Assembly (NCBI RefSeq): GCF_003367195.1
Contig: NZ_QRGO01000001.1
Location: 1,288,501-1,352,500, forward strand
DNA length: 64,000 bases
Direction: 5' to 3'
DNA from: Undibacter mobilis
Lineage (GTDB): Bacteria > Pseudomonadota > Alphaproteobacteria > Rhizobiales > Xanthobacteraceae
The notes beneath the pieces were generated by a model, which was not told the DNA's origin, made no database searches, and saw nothing but the letters and a program-made list of their open reading frames with translations. The translations under genes and the position numbers were made by a program. This document shows, in pieces, positions 8,272-17,372 of the stretch (position 1 is its first letter; each line of letters starts with the position of its first letter).

Positions 8272-8974
8272 CGGATCCACACCTGACGCGACCGAGCGTC
8301 TGAATGCCTTGATCGACGGCGAATTGCCGGCCGACGAGCAGGCTGCCTTGGCCGATTGCATTGCCGCCGCGCCCGACCTCGCTCAGGCCTATGCGACGCT
8401 GGCGCGGCTGAAGGCCTGCGTTATTCAATCCGCTACCGAAGCCGACGTGTCCGGCATCGATGTGCCGCGCAAACCGTCGCGGCTGCTACCGATCGGCGCC
8501 GCAGCCGCGGCCGCAACGGCGTTGTCGATCGCGATCTTCCTGGCGATGCCGGCACGCGAGAAAACGGCGGCGCCGGCAGCCGATATCGCGTCGCTCGTCA
8601 CCCTTGCCTCGTTGCCGGCGATGCCGGTCATTCCTGATCTCGCCAATGCCGGGTTGAGCCTGGTTGGTGGCGAAATCGAGCGAATCGGCGCAACGCCGGT
8701 GATGGTCGCGGCCTATCGTGGCCCGCGGGGCTGCCGGCTTGAATTGCGCGTCCATCCGGCGGCGATTGTCCTGCCGCCGACCGCCGGCACGATCCGCGCC
8801 GCCTGGACCGCGGGCGAGCTGGCCTACGAACTGGTAGCCTTCGGCATGCCGGATAGCCGCTTCGCGGCCGTCGTTGTTGCGGCGCAAGCGGCTACGCGCG
8901 CGGGACAGGTTCCGCGTGACGCCAGTACGCGTTTGCGCGAAGCGAGCCTGAAAGCCCCGCCCTGCCTCGGCTGA
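8261..8974 (+). CDS. Membrane-anchored anti-sigma factor
   Basis: 237 aa. The cytoplasmic N-terminus (TERLNALIDGELPADEQAAL, residues 11-30) is the typical anti-sigma helical start, followed by a single transmembrane helix at about residues 75-97 and a periplasmic domain of about 140 residues. The HxxxCxxC zinc signature of ZAS anti-sigmas is missing, so sensing probably lies in the periplasmic part. Translationally coupled to the ECF sigma gene (11-base overlap). The periplasmic partner fits the exported enzyme encoded next. Confident on class, not on signal. Confidence 0.82.
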   Translation: MATNGSTPDATERLNALIDGELPADEQAALADCIAAAPDLAQAYATLARLKACVIQSATEADVSGIDVPRKPSRLLPIGAAAAAATALSIAIFLAMPAREKTAAPAADIASLVTLASLPAMPVIPDLANAGLSLVGGEIERIGATPVMVAAYRGPRGCRLELRVHPAAIVLPPTAGTIRAAWTAGELAYELVAFGMPDSRFAAVVVAAQAATRAGQVPRDASTRLREASLKAPPCLG

Positions 8975-9024
8975 CCGCTTCGCCCGCCATCGCGCGAGAC
9001 CGGCACAAAGATGTTGGCCGGCAT

Positions 9025-9050
9025 GGAATAAATTTCCAGCCTCATTCGTT
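9025..9050 (+). promoter_or_regulatory. Candidate ECF-type promoter before the sulfite dehydrogenase gene
   Basis: GGAAT at 9025-9029 and CGTT at 9047-9050 are separated by 17 bases. GGAA(C/T)-N16/17-CGTT is the general alphaproteobacterial ECF/EcfG pattern. It lies 73 bases upstream of the coding start and directly after the sigma/anti-sigma genes. I did not find the same pair in front of the sigma gene itself. Confidence 0.4.
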
Positions 9051-9122
9051 TCTTCTTCAACGTGTCGTGGCGAGGGCCATGGCGCGACAAAAGCCGCCGC
9101 GAGCGGTGAGGGAGAGAAACAA

Positions 9123-10466
9123 ATGTCGGAGAAAATCGAGCGTTCAATTGAGGAACTCTACCGCGACGATCCGGAGCGTGCCGATGCGCTGGCCTTCGGG
9201 CGCAAGAGCGGGCCAAACCGCCGCGGCTTTCTGGGAGGCGCGGGGCTGGCCGCCATGAGTGCCGCGGTCGGCGGAGCCATCCCCTTTGCCGCCAACATGC
9301 CGGGCGGCCTGATCCCGGCGGCCATGGCCCAGGGGGCCGCCCCGCCGGCGCCGCCGAAAGGTCCGATCTATCTCAATTTTCCAGGCAAGAACGACAAACT
9401 TGTCGTGATCGGCGAGCGGCCTCTGGTCGCCGAGACGCCGGAGCATCTGCTCGACGACGACACCACGCCCTACGAAAAGTTCTTCATTCGCAACAACGGC
9501 CAAATTCCGGACGAAGCCAAGGAGCCGGACAAGTGGAAGTTCACCGTCGAAGGCGAGGTGAACAACAAGCTCGAACTCACGCTCGGTGAGCTCAAGTCGA
9601 AGTACAAGGCTCAGACTCGCCGCATGGTGCTGGAATGCGGCGGCAATGGTCGCTCGTTCTACTCGCCGAAAGCAAGCGGCAACCAGTGGACCAATGGCGG
9701 CGCCGGTTGCGCCGAGTGGACCGGCGTGCGTCTCGGCGATGTGCTGAAGGCGGCGGGCGTGAAGCCGTCGGGCATCTACACGGCGCACTACTCAGCGGAT
9801 CTGCATCTGTCAGGTGATGCCACGAAGCCAACCTTGTCGCGCGGCGTGCGCCTCGCCAAGGCGATGGATCCGGACTCGATGATCGTGTGGGCTATGAACG
9901 GCAAGCCACTGCCGAACATCCACGGCGGTCCGGTTCGTTTGCTGATTCCCGGCTGGCCTGGATCGGCATCGCAGAAGTGGCTGACCAAGATCGTCATCCG
10001 TGACAAGGAGCATGACGGTCCCGGCATGACCGGCACGTCCTATCGCCTCACCATCAATCCGATGGTGCCGGGCGACAAGGCCGATCCGAAGAACTTCAAG
10101 ATTCTCGAATCGATGCCGGTGCGATCCATCATCACCAGTCCCGCCAACGGCACCAAGCTGCCGGCTGGCACGCGCGAGGTGAAGCTGCGCGGCGCCTCAT
10201 GGGCCGGCGACTTCACCGTAAAGCGTGTCGATGTCTCGACCGACTACGGCGTGACCTGGCAACCTACCAAGCTGGAGAAGGGCAAGAACCGTTTCGACTG
10301 GCAGCGCTGGACCACGGCGGTGAAACTGCCGCGCGACGGCTATTATGAAATCTGGGCGCGCGCGATGGATAGCCGCGGCCTCATGCAGCCGCATGTGGCG
10401 CCGAACTGGAATCCGAGCGGCTATGGCGGCAATCCGATGCATCGAGTGGCGGTGCTGATCGCCTGA
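9123..10466 (+). CDS. Tat-exported sulfite oxidase-family molybdoenzyme (SorA/SoxC-like)
   Basis: Periplasmic molybdopterin enzyme expected to oxidise sulfite to sulfate and pass electrons to a cytochrome c. A twin-arginine signal is seen (NRRGFLGG, R33-R34) after a long 32-residue n-region, with cleavage near AMA-QG (about 69). The molybdenum-ligand cysteine is C172 in VLECGGNGRSF. Other family motifs are KFFIRNN, WTGVRLGDVL, HGGPVRLLIPGW and, in the C-terminal dimerisation domain, VKRVDVSTDYGVTW. 447 aa. SD GGGAGAG at good spacing. The next gene is a monoheme cytochrome c, matching the SorAB layout; a SoxCD assignment is less likely because the partner is small. The substrate is inferred from family. 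Confidence 0.85.
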   Translation: MSEKIERSIEELYRDDPERADALAFGRKSGPNRRGFLGGAGLAAMSAAVGGAIPFAANMPGGLIPAAMAQGAAPPAPPKGPIYLNFPGKNDKLVVIGERPLVAETPEHLLDDDTTPYEKFFIRNNGQIPDEAKEPDKWKFTVEGEVNNKLELTLGELKSKYKAQTRRMVLECGGNGRSFYSPKASGNQWTNGGAGCAEWTGVRLGDVLKAAGVKPSGIYTAHYSADLHLSGDATKPTLSRGVRLAKAMDPDSMIVWAMNGKPLPNIHGGPVRLLIPGWPGSASQKWLTKIVIRDKEHDGPGMTGTSYRLTINPMVPGDKADPKNFKILESMPVRSIITSPANGTKLPAGTREVKLRGASWAGDFTVKRVDVSTDYGVTWQPTKLEKGKNRFDWQRWTTAVKLPRDGYYEIWARAMDSRGLMQPHVAPNWNPSGYGGNPMHRVAVLIA

Positions 10467-10554
10467 ACGGTCTGGCGAACGCACCCACATGCGCCGGGAC
10501 GGCAAGGCCGACCGGCGCGTGCTTTCCTGAGATGACCGAAAGGCCGACATCAAT

Positions 10555-10914
10555 ATGCGTGCGATCGTTTCTCTTTTATCCGCCGGCGCCCTGCTGGTGG
10601 CCCTTGCTGTCTCCGTCGTGGCGCAGCCCAAAACGTTTACGCCACGCGATGAAAGTCCGGAGGAGTTCGTCGCGGCGCCTGGGCGCGACGAGACCTTCTA
10701 CGCCTGCACGGCCTGTCATAACTTCAAACTGGTTGCGCAACAGGGCATGAACCGGCGGCAGTGGGAGGACATCCTCGTCGTCATGCGCGACAGGCACGGC
10801 ATGCCGGAACTCGACGCGAAGGATCGCGAGATCGTGCTGAGCTATCTCGAAGCCGCTTATCCGCAGCGCGAGCAGGAGCGCGGCGGCTGGCAGAACCCCT
10901 TTCTCAACCGCTGA
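10555..10914 (+). CDS. Small c-type cytochrome, probable sulfite dehydrogenase subunit (SorB-like)
   Basis: 119 aa with N-terminal signal sequence (residues 1-23) and one heme-binding CTACH (C51, C54, H55). M83 in RHGMPEL is a likely axial ligand. It is exported and matured by the Ccm system, whose genes lie at 37.5-40.5 kb. It follows the molybdoenzyme by 88 bases on the same strand and is the natural electron acceptor. The convergent unknown gene ends only 7 bases beyond its stop, with no visible terminator. Confidence 0.85.
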   Translation: MRAIVSLLSAGALLVALAVSVVAQPKTFTPRDESPEEFVAAPGRDETFYACTACHNFKLVAQQGMNRRQWEDILVVMRDRHGMPELDAKDREIVLSYLEAAYPQREQERGGWQNPFLNR

Positions 10915-10921
10915 TCGAAGT

Positions 10922-11707
10922 CTAGCGATCGGTGCGGTGCACCGGCGGCGGGCCCATTTCCAGCGCCTTCCAGAGCGCCCGGTATTTGGGCGTCGGCGTC
11001 ATGAGCGGGTCGCGCTGGCCACAATAGCTCCGGTTGAGCTCGGCATGCGCGAACAGCGCGCCGATCTTTGGTTCGCTGCCGGCGTAGAGCAGAGTCAGCC
11101 GGTCCAAAGCGCAGGACAGGGTGCTGTCCTGGACGAAACTGTCGCCCTGGCAGAAGCGGCCCGAGATCTGGAGCATCGGATCGTCATAGCTGCGCACGAA
11201 GCCGAGGCAGAAACGCTTGGCGCCTTGCGATGTCTCAAAGCGGGCCATGGCCAACGGGCCGAATTTCGTCGCCAGTGGCTCGGTTGCCGGCTTGATGTTG
11301 ACCGGGCCGAGCGCCGCCGCGTCGCTGACGATGGCCTCGATTGGCGGTGCGAAGCGGGCGATCTCGCTGCCGGCGCGATAGATGGCGACCTCGAAGTAGG
11401 GCGTGAGGCCGTCCGGGTCCCCCAAGCCGAGAATGTCCTTGCGGCCGTCGCCGGCGGCGTGGCGGCGAATGGCATAGCGCTCGGGCTGACCGGCAGCCTC
11501 CGGAATGGACAGGGTGAAGGCCGGGAAGGGTTTGTCGATCTCGATCCAGTCCGATCGATCAACGGGAGCGATGGCAGTCTTCACCGGCGTCGATTGATAG
11601 AATTCGGCAGCAACGATGGACAACAGCACCAGACCACCCACATAAGCCATGAGCCTGACGGCATGGCCGGGCAGTTCGTCGCGCCAGGAATGCAGGGCCG
11701 GGTGCAT
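10922..11707 (-). CDS. Unknown membrane-anchored protein
   Basis: 261 aa with one N-terminal transmembrane segment (RLMAYVGGLVLLSIVAAEFY, about residues 18-37) and a periplasmic remainder. The C-terminal half has paired cysteines (FCLGF, FCQGD, LSCAL, SYCGQRD) that could form disulfides. I recognise no domain. The ATG at 11707 has GAGG nearby. It converges with the cytochrome gene and is divergent from asd. Similar proteins occur as conserved hypotheticals in Rhizobiales, from memory. Confidence 0.75.
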   Translation of the reverse strand: MHPALHSWRDELPGHAVRLMAYVGGLVLLSIVAAEFYQSTPVKTAIAPVDRSDWIEIDKPFPAFTLSIPEAAGQPERYAIRRHAAGDGRKDILGLGDPDGLTPYFEVAIYRAGSEIARFAPPIEAIVSDAAALGPVNIKPATEPLATKFGPLAMARFETSQGAKRFCLGFVRSYDDPMLQISGRFCQGDSFVQDSTLSCALDRLTLLYAGSEPKIGALFAHAELNRSYCGQRDPLMTPTPKYRALWKALEMGPPPVHRTDR

Positions 11708-11849
11708 GGTCGAGCCTCGCCTCGCGGGCCTCGGAAATAGCGCTTTCGCCTCTGTAACCGTTGTCAGAAACGCTATTCTCGCCTAGAAGCGCTGCCATCC
11801 GGTTGTTTCAATTCAAGCCAGACCGGGGAATTTTTTCGGAGAGTAAACA

Positions 11850-12884
11850 ATGGGTTACAAGGTCGCCGTGGTCGGCGCCACCGGCAATGTGGGGCGCGAA
11901 ATGCTCAACATTCTGGATGAGCGCAAATTTCCCGCCGACGAAGTCGTCGCGCTCGCCTCGCGCAAGAGCGTGGGGCAGGAATGTTCCTATGGCGACAAGA
12001 CCCTGAAAGTGAAAGCGCTCGATCACTACGATTTCTCCGACGTCGATATTTGTTTGATGTCGGCTGGCGGCACCGTATCGAAGGAATGGTCGCCGAAGAT
12101 CGCCGCACAGGGCGCGGTGGTGATCGACAATTCGTCGGCCTGGCGCATGGATCCGGACGTGCCGCTGATCGTTCCGGAAGTGAACGCGCATGCGCTCGAG
12201 GGCTTTGCGAAGAAGAACATCATCGCCAACCCGAACTGCTCGACGGCGCAACTCGTCGTCGCGCTGAAGCCGCTGCACGACAAGGCGAAGATCAAGCGCG
12301 TGGTCGTCGCGACCTATCAGTCGGTGTCCGGCGCCGGCAAGGAGGCGATGGATGAATTGTTCTCGCAAACCAAGTCAGTGTTCACGCTCGACGAAGTGAC
12401 GACCAAGAAATTCCCGAAGCGCATCGCCTTCAACGTCATTCCGCAGATCGATGTCTTCATGGAAGACGGCTACACCAAGGAAGAGTGGAAGATGATGATG
12501 GAGACCAAGAAGATTCTTGATCCCAAAATCAAGCTGACCGCTACCTGCGTGCGCGTGCCGGTGTTCGTCGGCCACTCGGAAGCCGTGAACATCGAGTTCG
12601 AGAATCCGATCTCGGATGAGGAAGCACGCGAGATCCTGCGCAGCGCGCCGGGTTGTCTTGTCATCGACAAGCGCGAGCCGGGCGGCTACGCGACGCCGTA
12701 TGAAGCGGCGGGCGAAGACGCGACCTATATCAGCCGCATCCGCACCGACCCCACGGTCGAGCACGGCATCGAGATGTGGGTGGTGTCCGATAATCTGCGC
12801 AAGGGCGCGGCGCTCAACACGATCCAGATCGCCGAGAGCCTGATCAACCGCAAGCTGTTGCAGGCGAAGAAAAAGGCGGCGTAA
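11850..12884 (+). CDS. asd: Aspartate-semialdehyde dehydrogenase
   Basis: Reduces beta-aspartyl phosphate to aspartate semialdehyde with NADPH, the branch point to lysine/diaminopimelate, threonine and methionine. The N-terminal nucleotide fold VAVVGATGNVGREML and the catalytic cysteine C130 in NPNCSTAQL are present, as is the substrate-binding QSVSGAGKEAM. 344 aa, normal. SD GGAGAG before ATG 11850. Monocistronic with its own terminator; dapF of the same pathway is at 30.7 kb. Confidence 0.97.
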   Translation: MGYKVAVVGATGNVGREMLNILDERKFPADEVVALASRKSVGQECSYGDKTLKVKALDHYDFSDVDICLMSAGGTVSKEWSPKIAAQGAVVIDNSSAWRMDPDVPLIVPEVNAHALEGFAKKNIIANPNCSTAQLVVALKPLHDKAKIKRVVVATYQSVSGAGKEAMDELFSQTKSVFTLDEVTTKKFPKRIAFNVIPQIDVFMEDGYTKEEWKMMMETKKILDPKIKLTATCVRVPVFVGHSEAVNIEFENPISDEEAREILRSAPGCLVIDKREPGGYATPYEAAGEDATYISRIRTDPTVEHGIEMWVVSDNLRKGAALNTIQIAESLINRKLLQAKKKAA

Positions 12885-12907
12885 TCTTCTCGCCCTTTAC
12901 GAAAGGC

Positions 12908-12940
12908 AAATGGCCGGCATTGCGCCGGCCATTTTCTTTT
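12908..12940. terminator. Bidirectional terminator between asd and carbonic anhydrase
   Basis: AAATGGCCGGC (12908-12918) pairs with GCCGGCCATTT (12924-12934) with T-rich sequence on the plus side and A-rich on the other. It lies between two convergent genes. Confidence 0.9.
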
Positions 12941-12953
12941 GCGGGTTCCCGGA

Positions 12954-13619
12954 TCAGAACGCCGGGTTCTTGAACGGCGCGTCGCTGGGATTGATCCGCA
13001 CGAACTTCTTCTGCGCCGGGTCGTAGATGGACAGGTCGCCGGTGGCGACGCCGAAATAGGCGGCGTGGAGCTGCAGCTTGCCGCGCTCGACCAGGATGTT
13101 GATGCAGGGGAACGTCATCAGGTTGTTCAGGGTCGACACTGCAGTCTGCTGCTCCAGCGCCGTGAGATACTCGGTGAAACTGCGGTCGCCGCGCGGGCCG
13201 ACGGCCTTGGCGGCCGGGGCAATCAGCTCGATCCATCGGCCGATGAAATCGCCGGGCGACAGTGGCGCCGCTTCCTCGGCATAGGCGCGGATTCCGCCGC
13301 ACTGGGCGTGGGCGAGCACCACGATGTGCTTGACGCGCAGCGCCTGCACGGCGAATTCGAGTGCCGCCGAAACGGCGCGCTGCGCCCCGTCCGGCGTATA
13401 GGGCGGCACCAGGTTGGCGATGTTACGGGCGACGAACAGTTCGCCCGGCCCGGCGTCGAAGATGGCCTCCGGCGCAACCCGCGAATCGCAGCAGCCGATG
13501 ACCATGATTTCCGGGCTTTGACCGCTCTCGGCGAGCTGGCGGAAGCGGTCCTGCTCGGATTTTAGCCGGCCGCCGGCAAAGGCGCTGTAACCCTCGATCA
13601 GGCGCTGCGGGAAGCTCAT
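12954..13619 (-). CDS. Beta-class carbonic anhydrase
   Basis: Zinc enzyme interconverting CO2 and bicarbonate. The zinc-ligand motifs are C43-C-D-S-R (with D45/R47 dyad) and H104-A-Q-C107-GG. It is 221 aa from the ATG at 13619, which has AGGAG eight bases upstream; a GTG at 13628 would sit on the SD itself, so it is rejected. The C-terminal YFGVATGDLSIYDP is typical of the bacterial plant-like clade. Single gene. Confidence 0.95.
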   Translation of the reverse strand: MSFPQRLIEGYSAFAGGRLKSEQDRFRQLAESGQSPEIMVIGCCDSRVAPEAIFDAGPGELFVARNIANLVPPYTPDGAQRAVSAALEFAVQALRVKHIVVLAHAQCGGIRAYAEEAAPLSPGDFIGRWIELIAPAAKAVGPRGDRSFTEYLTALEQQTAVSTLNNLMTFPCINILVERGKLQLHAAYFGVATGDLSIYDPAQKKFVRINPSDAPFKNPAF

Positions 13620-13833
13620 GGGTATCACTCCTGAAACCGGCGTTGCCTCCCATATCGAGGCGGGCGAGGCAAGCGGCGCTAATTATCCGGCGGTTGTGGC
13701 TTCAACCGGCATTGGCCGGTGCTTTTTTGCGAGTTCCGTCAGACCTTTGTAACCAGTTTCAGGCAAGCTTCGCCATTCATCGCGTGTTCAGGTCGAATGG
13801 ACGACTGATAGGCTTCCATCAGGCTCATTTTTT

Positions 13834-15468
13834 ATGCTGTCACCGACCAGGCCGGATCACGCCGAGCCGACTATTGCGCGTCCCCGCTCGCACGGATTTT
13901 CCGGCGGGCAGATCGCCGTGCTGTTCGCGGCCTTCACGCTGCTGATCTCGATTCCGATCTGGACCCATCCGCTGCCGCCGCTGTCGGATTACGTCAATCA
14001 TCTGGCGCGCATGCAGGTGCTGGCGACCCTCGACAAGAATCCGCGGCTGGCCGAGTTCTACATGATCAACTGGCAGGTCATTCCGAACCTGACCATGGAT
14101 TTCATTGTGCCGTGGCTGGCGCGCGCGGGTCTGAACATCTACGTCGCCGGTCAGATCTACATGGTGGCGATGTTCGCGCTGATCATGTCGGGCGCGCTTG
14201 CGCTGAACCGCACACTGATCGGTCGCTGGTCAACGACGCCACTGTTCGCCTTCCCGATCCTGTACAACTACGTCTTTCTCGTCGGACTGATGAACTATTT
14301 GTTCGGCATCGGCATCGCGCTGTGGGCGATGGCCGGCTGGGTGGCGCTACGCGATCGCGTCTGGCCGTGGCGCTATCTGTTGTCGGCGGCGAGCGTGCCG
14401 CTGCTGTTCTTCTGTCATCTGTCGGCGCTCGGCGTTTATGGCGTCGGAATTCTGTCTTACGAAGCGCTCAGGTTGTGGGAACGGCGTGGCGAGCCGTGGC
14501 CGGCGCGCATCGCCGAATTTGTCTGCGGCGGTTTGCCGTTCCTCGCCGCGGCGCCACTGCTTTGGGCGAGCCCGACTTTGGGCCTGGCCGGCAATCTCTA
14601 CTGGGAGCAGCGCGGCAAGATCGACGGCCTGATGTATGTCATCGCCGATTATTCGGACATTACGGCCTTCCTGATCGTCAGCGTGCTCGGCGCCTCCATC
14701 GTCTGGGCGGTGCGCCACCGCGTGCTGCGCTTCCATCCGCTGGTCTATGTGCTGCTGCTGGTGGGCGGCATCATTTACCTCGCGCTGCCGCGTGTGATGT
14801 TCGACACCTACATGACCGATCAGCGCGTGCCGGTCGGCATCGCCTTCATGATCTTCGCCTGTGGCGATCTCGAATTGCGCCGGCGCCTGGTGCGCCGCGG
14901 CTTCATGGTTGTGCTGATCGTGTTGATGGCCGCGCGCCTGATCGAGATCGATTATAACTGGACGCAGCTGTCCGATACGACGAGCCAGCTCCGCGCGTCG
15001 GTGAAGCGCATCGCGCCGGGCTCCAAGGTGTTTGTTGCTTACTCCGATCGGTCGATGGGCGACGATGTCCGCGATCTCGGCCTCGTTCATGCCGCCTGCA
15101 TGGCCACGATCGAACGTTCGGCCTTGGTGACGACTTTATTCACGGTGCCGGGCAAGCAGATCGTTCACGTCAAGCCGGCCTACGAGGACTTTGCCGATAT
15201 TCATGACGGCACGCCGCCTTCGGTGGCGCAACTCATCGTCGCTGCCGAACAGCCGCAACCGGGCACGCCCGCATTCTGGCTGAACTGGACCAAGTTCGAT
15301 TACCTCTATGTGCTCTTCACGGAGGACGACGCGCCCAATCCCTATCCGTCGCACCTCAAGCTCGTCGCCGACGGCGATCGCTTCCAGCTTTACAAGATCA
15401 TCAAGCCGGGCGAGACGACGGATCGCCAACCGCAATATCCTGGCCGCTATACGGTGGGACAGCGGTAG
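13834..15468 (+). CDS. Polytopic membrane protein, GT-C glycosyltransferase-like
   Basis: 544 aa with about ten hydrophobic segments and a C-terminal soluble region from about residue 390. After the first membrane helix comes PPLSDYVNHLARM; an acidic residue in the first outer loop is the usual place of the catalytic carboxylate of GT-C enzymes, which suggests a polyprenyl-phosphate-sugar transferase, but I cannot name a family. No good SD precedes ATG 13834, so the start is uncertain. No glycan genes are nearby. Treat the function as unproven. Confidence 0.7.
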   Translation: MLSPTRPDHAEPTIARPRSHGFSGGQIAVLFAAFTLLISIPIWTHPLPPLSDYVNHLARMQVLATLDKNPRLAEFYMINWQVIPNLTMDFIVPWLARAGLNIYVAGQIYMVAMFALIMSGALALNRTLIGRWSTTPLFAFPILYNYVFLVGLMNYLFGIGIALWAMAGWVALRDRVWPWRYLLSAASVPLLFFCHLSALGVYGVGILSYEALRLWERRGEPWPARIAEFVCGGLPFLAAAPLLWASPTLGLAGNLYWEQRGKIDGLMYVIADYSDITAFLIVSVLGASIVWAVRHRVLRFHPLVYVLLLVGGIIYLALPRVMFDTYMTDQRVPVGIAFMIFACGDLELRRRLVRRGFMVVLIVLMAARLIEIDYNWTQLSDTTSQLRASVKRIAPGSKVFVAYSDRSMGDDVRDLGLVHAACMATIERSALVTTLFTVPGKQIVHVKPAYEDFADIHDGTPPSVAQLIVAAEQPQPGTPAFWLNWTKFDYLYVLFTEDDAPNPYPSHLKLVADGDRFQLYKIIKPGETTDRQPQYPGRYTVGQR

Positions 15469-15525
15469 ATATCTCACCCCAAAGCGAAGAGGGCGCGCGC
15501 CGAGTTTGACGCGCGTCTTTTGCGC

Positions 15526-16308
15526 TCACGCCCAGATCGCCATCGGCAATCCGAACGTGTCCTGCGGTGGGTCTTGCGGATAAGACCGCGCCTCGCCGCG
15601 AAACAGGCGCTGCGCGGTGACGAGGCAGGCGAGTGCGTCGATCAGGTCGTCATCGCCGGCGCCCTTCGGCGCTTTCATCGTGGCGATGCCGGCGTCGATA
15701 CCGGCCCCAACCAGTAGATTGCGGCGCAGATCGAGGCCCGGCGGATAGACGCGGCTCTTAACTTTTTTGGGCTGATCGAGTGCCCTCCCGCCGTTCATCA
15801 TCACGAATGCAAGTTCGGGATGCGTCTCGAAGATGCGGCCCGCGTGCTCCTTGTGCCCGCGCAGGAAGGTATCGACCTCGGCGACCTTGTCGAGAATGTA
15901 GAAGCCTTGCTTGGCGAAGCCCTTGCGGTCGTCGGACGTTTCGCGGGCGATGGCGCAGGCGGCAAAGAAGCGCTCACGCGCGTCGGCCGGTTCCGGGGCC
16001 ACGCTGGCCTCGACGGCAGGGCGCGACGGAATGCGGAATACGCTCGACCTGCGATCGCCGAGTAGCGCCCGCGCCTCGCGTTCGGCGAGACGCCCGCCGG
16101 CCGGGCTTCGTTCCGGCAGGCCGATCGGCATATCCACAGCGATGATCGCCGGCCGCTGGTCGCCCAAGGCAATATCGGCAAAACGCTTCACCACGCGCGG
16201 CGGCAGGATCGCGCCATCCGGCCGGGCGAAAACCGCCAACCATGCGCCCGGGCAGCCATCGACGCCGGCAAGCCAGATATCGTCGCTTGTCTTCGTGGTC
16301 ACTGTCAT
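15526..16308 (-). CDS. DUF429 family protein (predicted RNase H-like nuclease)
   Basis: 260 aa. The start WLAGVDGCPGAWLAVF and the downstream AVDMPIGLPE and RRSSVFRIPSRPAVE are hallmark DUF429 strings; the two Asp-containing strands suggest the RNase H fold. The substrate is unknown for the family. The ATG at 16308 has an AGGCGG upstream. Converges with the GT-C-like gene. Confidence 0.85.
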   Translation of the reverse strand: MTVTTKTSDDIWLAGVDGCPGAWLAVFARPDGAILPPRVVKRFADIALGDQRPAIIAVDMPIGLPERSPAGGRLAEREARALLGDRRSSVFRIPSRPAVEASVAPEPADARERFFAACAIARETSDDRKGFAKQGFYILDKVAEVDTFLRGHKEHAGRIFETHPELAFVMMNGGRALDQPKKVKSRVYPPGLDLRRNLLVGAGIDAGIATMKAPKGAGDDDLIDALACLVTAQRLFRGEARSYPQDPPQDTFGLPMAIWA

Positions 16309-16415
16309 GCCGCCTGCAGCCTAGCCGCTGCTTCGCATTGATCAAACTCAGACTGACGCTTGCGGAAATTCGGCTAAGATTGCTCCCGACAGTCAATGCC
16401 AATCGGGGAGCAACC

Positions 16416-17294
16416 ATGACCATCCGTCCGCGCCGCAGCGTGCTCTATATGCCAGGCTCCAATGCTCGCGCGCTGGAAAAGGCGAAAACCCTGCCGGCCG
16501 ACGGCGTGATCCTCGACCTCGAGGACTCGGTGGCACCCGACGCCAAGGAAGGCGCGCGCAAGCAGGTTGTCGAGACGGTGAAGGCCGGCGGCTTTGGCGC
16601 CCGCGAAGTCATCATCCGCGTCAACGCCGTCGACACGCCGTGGCACGCCGACGATCTCACTGCAGCGGCGCAGGCGGGGGCGGACGCCATTCTCATTCCC
16701 AAGGTGCAATCGGCCGAGACGCTGGAGATGATCGGCCGCCGGCTGCTCGATATGCATACGCCGGTTAAAACGCGCGTCTGGGCCATGATCGAATCGCCGC
16801 TTGCCATTTTCAACATCCTCTCGATCGCCGCTGAAGCGAGAGACTCCGAAGCGCGACTGTCTTGTTTCGTGCTCGGCACCAATGATCTGGCCAAGGACAC
16901 GCGCGCGCGCCTGGTGCCGGGCCGGGCGCCCATGCTGCCGTGGCTCACCACGGTCATCGCCGCCGCGCGCATCCACGGCATTGAGGTGCTGGATGGCGTT
17001 TATAATGATCTGGGCAATGCCGAAGGTTTCGCCGCGGAATGCCAGCAGGGCGTCGAACTCGGCATGGACGGCAAGACGCTCATTCACCCGAACCAGATCG
17101 AGCCATGCAACACGGCGTTCTCGCCGACTGCGGCCGAAGTCGAGTGGGCGCGCAAGATGATTGCGGCTTTCGACCTGCCCGAAAACAAGTCCAAGGGCGT
17201 TGTGTCGATTGACGGCCGCATGGTGGAGCGGCTGCACGCTGAAATGGCACGGCGCACGGTGGCGATCGCCGAAGCCATTGCCGCGCGGGGGTAA
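16416..17294 (+). CDS. CitE-like CoA-ester lyase, probable (3S)-malyl-CoA thioesterase / beta-methylmalyl-CoA lyase
   Basis: HpcH/HpaI-fold Mg-dependent enzyme. Family strings: RSVLYMPGSNARALEKA, then GVILDLEDSVAPDAK with the Mg-binding acidic residues, ILIPKVQSAE, WAMIESPLAIFN, VLGTNDLAKD and GKTLIHPNQIEPCN. 292 aa. From memory it is closer to Rhodobacter Mcl2 (malyl-CoA thioesterase) than to Mcl1. Together with the hydratase at the left edge it points to the ethylmalonyl-CoA pathway, though citramalyl-CoA lyase is an alternative. GGGGAG before ATG 16416; own terminator. Confidence 0.82.
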   Translation: MTIRPRRSVLYMPGSNARALEKAKTLPADGVILDLEDSVAPDAKEGARKQVVETVKAGGFGAREVIIRVNAVDTPWHADDLTAAAQAGADAILIPKVQSAETLEMIGRRLLDMHTPVKTRVWAMIESPLAIFNILSIAAEARDSEARLSCFVLGTNDLAKDTRARLVPGRAPMLPWLTTVIAAARIHGIEVLDGVYNDLGNAEGFAAECQQGVELGMDGKTLIHPNQIEPCNTAFSPTAAEVEWARKMIAAFDLPENKSKGVVSIDGRMVERLHAEMARRTVAIAEAIAARG

Positions 17295-17316
17295 GCATTC
17301 GGCCTCTGAAATAAGG

Positions 17317-17345
17317 AAGGCGCGGGATCGCTCCCGCGCCTTTTG
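17317..17345. terminator. Bidirectional terminator
   Basis: AAGGCGCGGGA (17317-17327) pairs with TCCCGCGCCTT (17332-17342), followed by TT. It lies between the convergent CoA-lyase and bactofilin genes. Confidence 0.9.
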
Positions 17346-17372
17346 AACTCAACAGCGCCGAAAAGGCCGAAT

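Noticed and set aside
13704..13727. Hairpin ACCGG-CATTGG-CCGGT followed by GCTTTTTT on the plus strand
   Set aside because: The stem is only 5-6 bp and no plus-strand gene lies upstream; not enough to call a terminator or an sRNA end.
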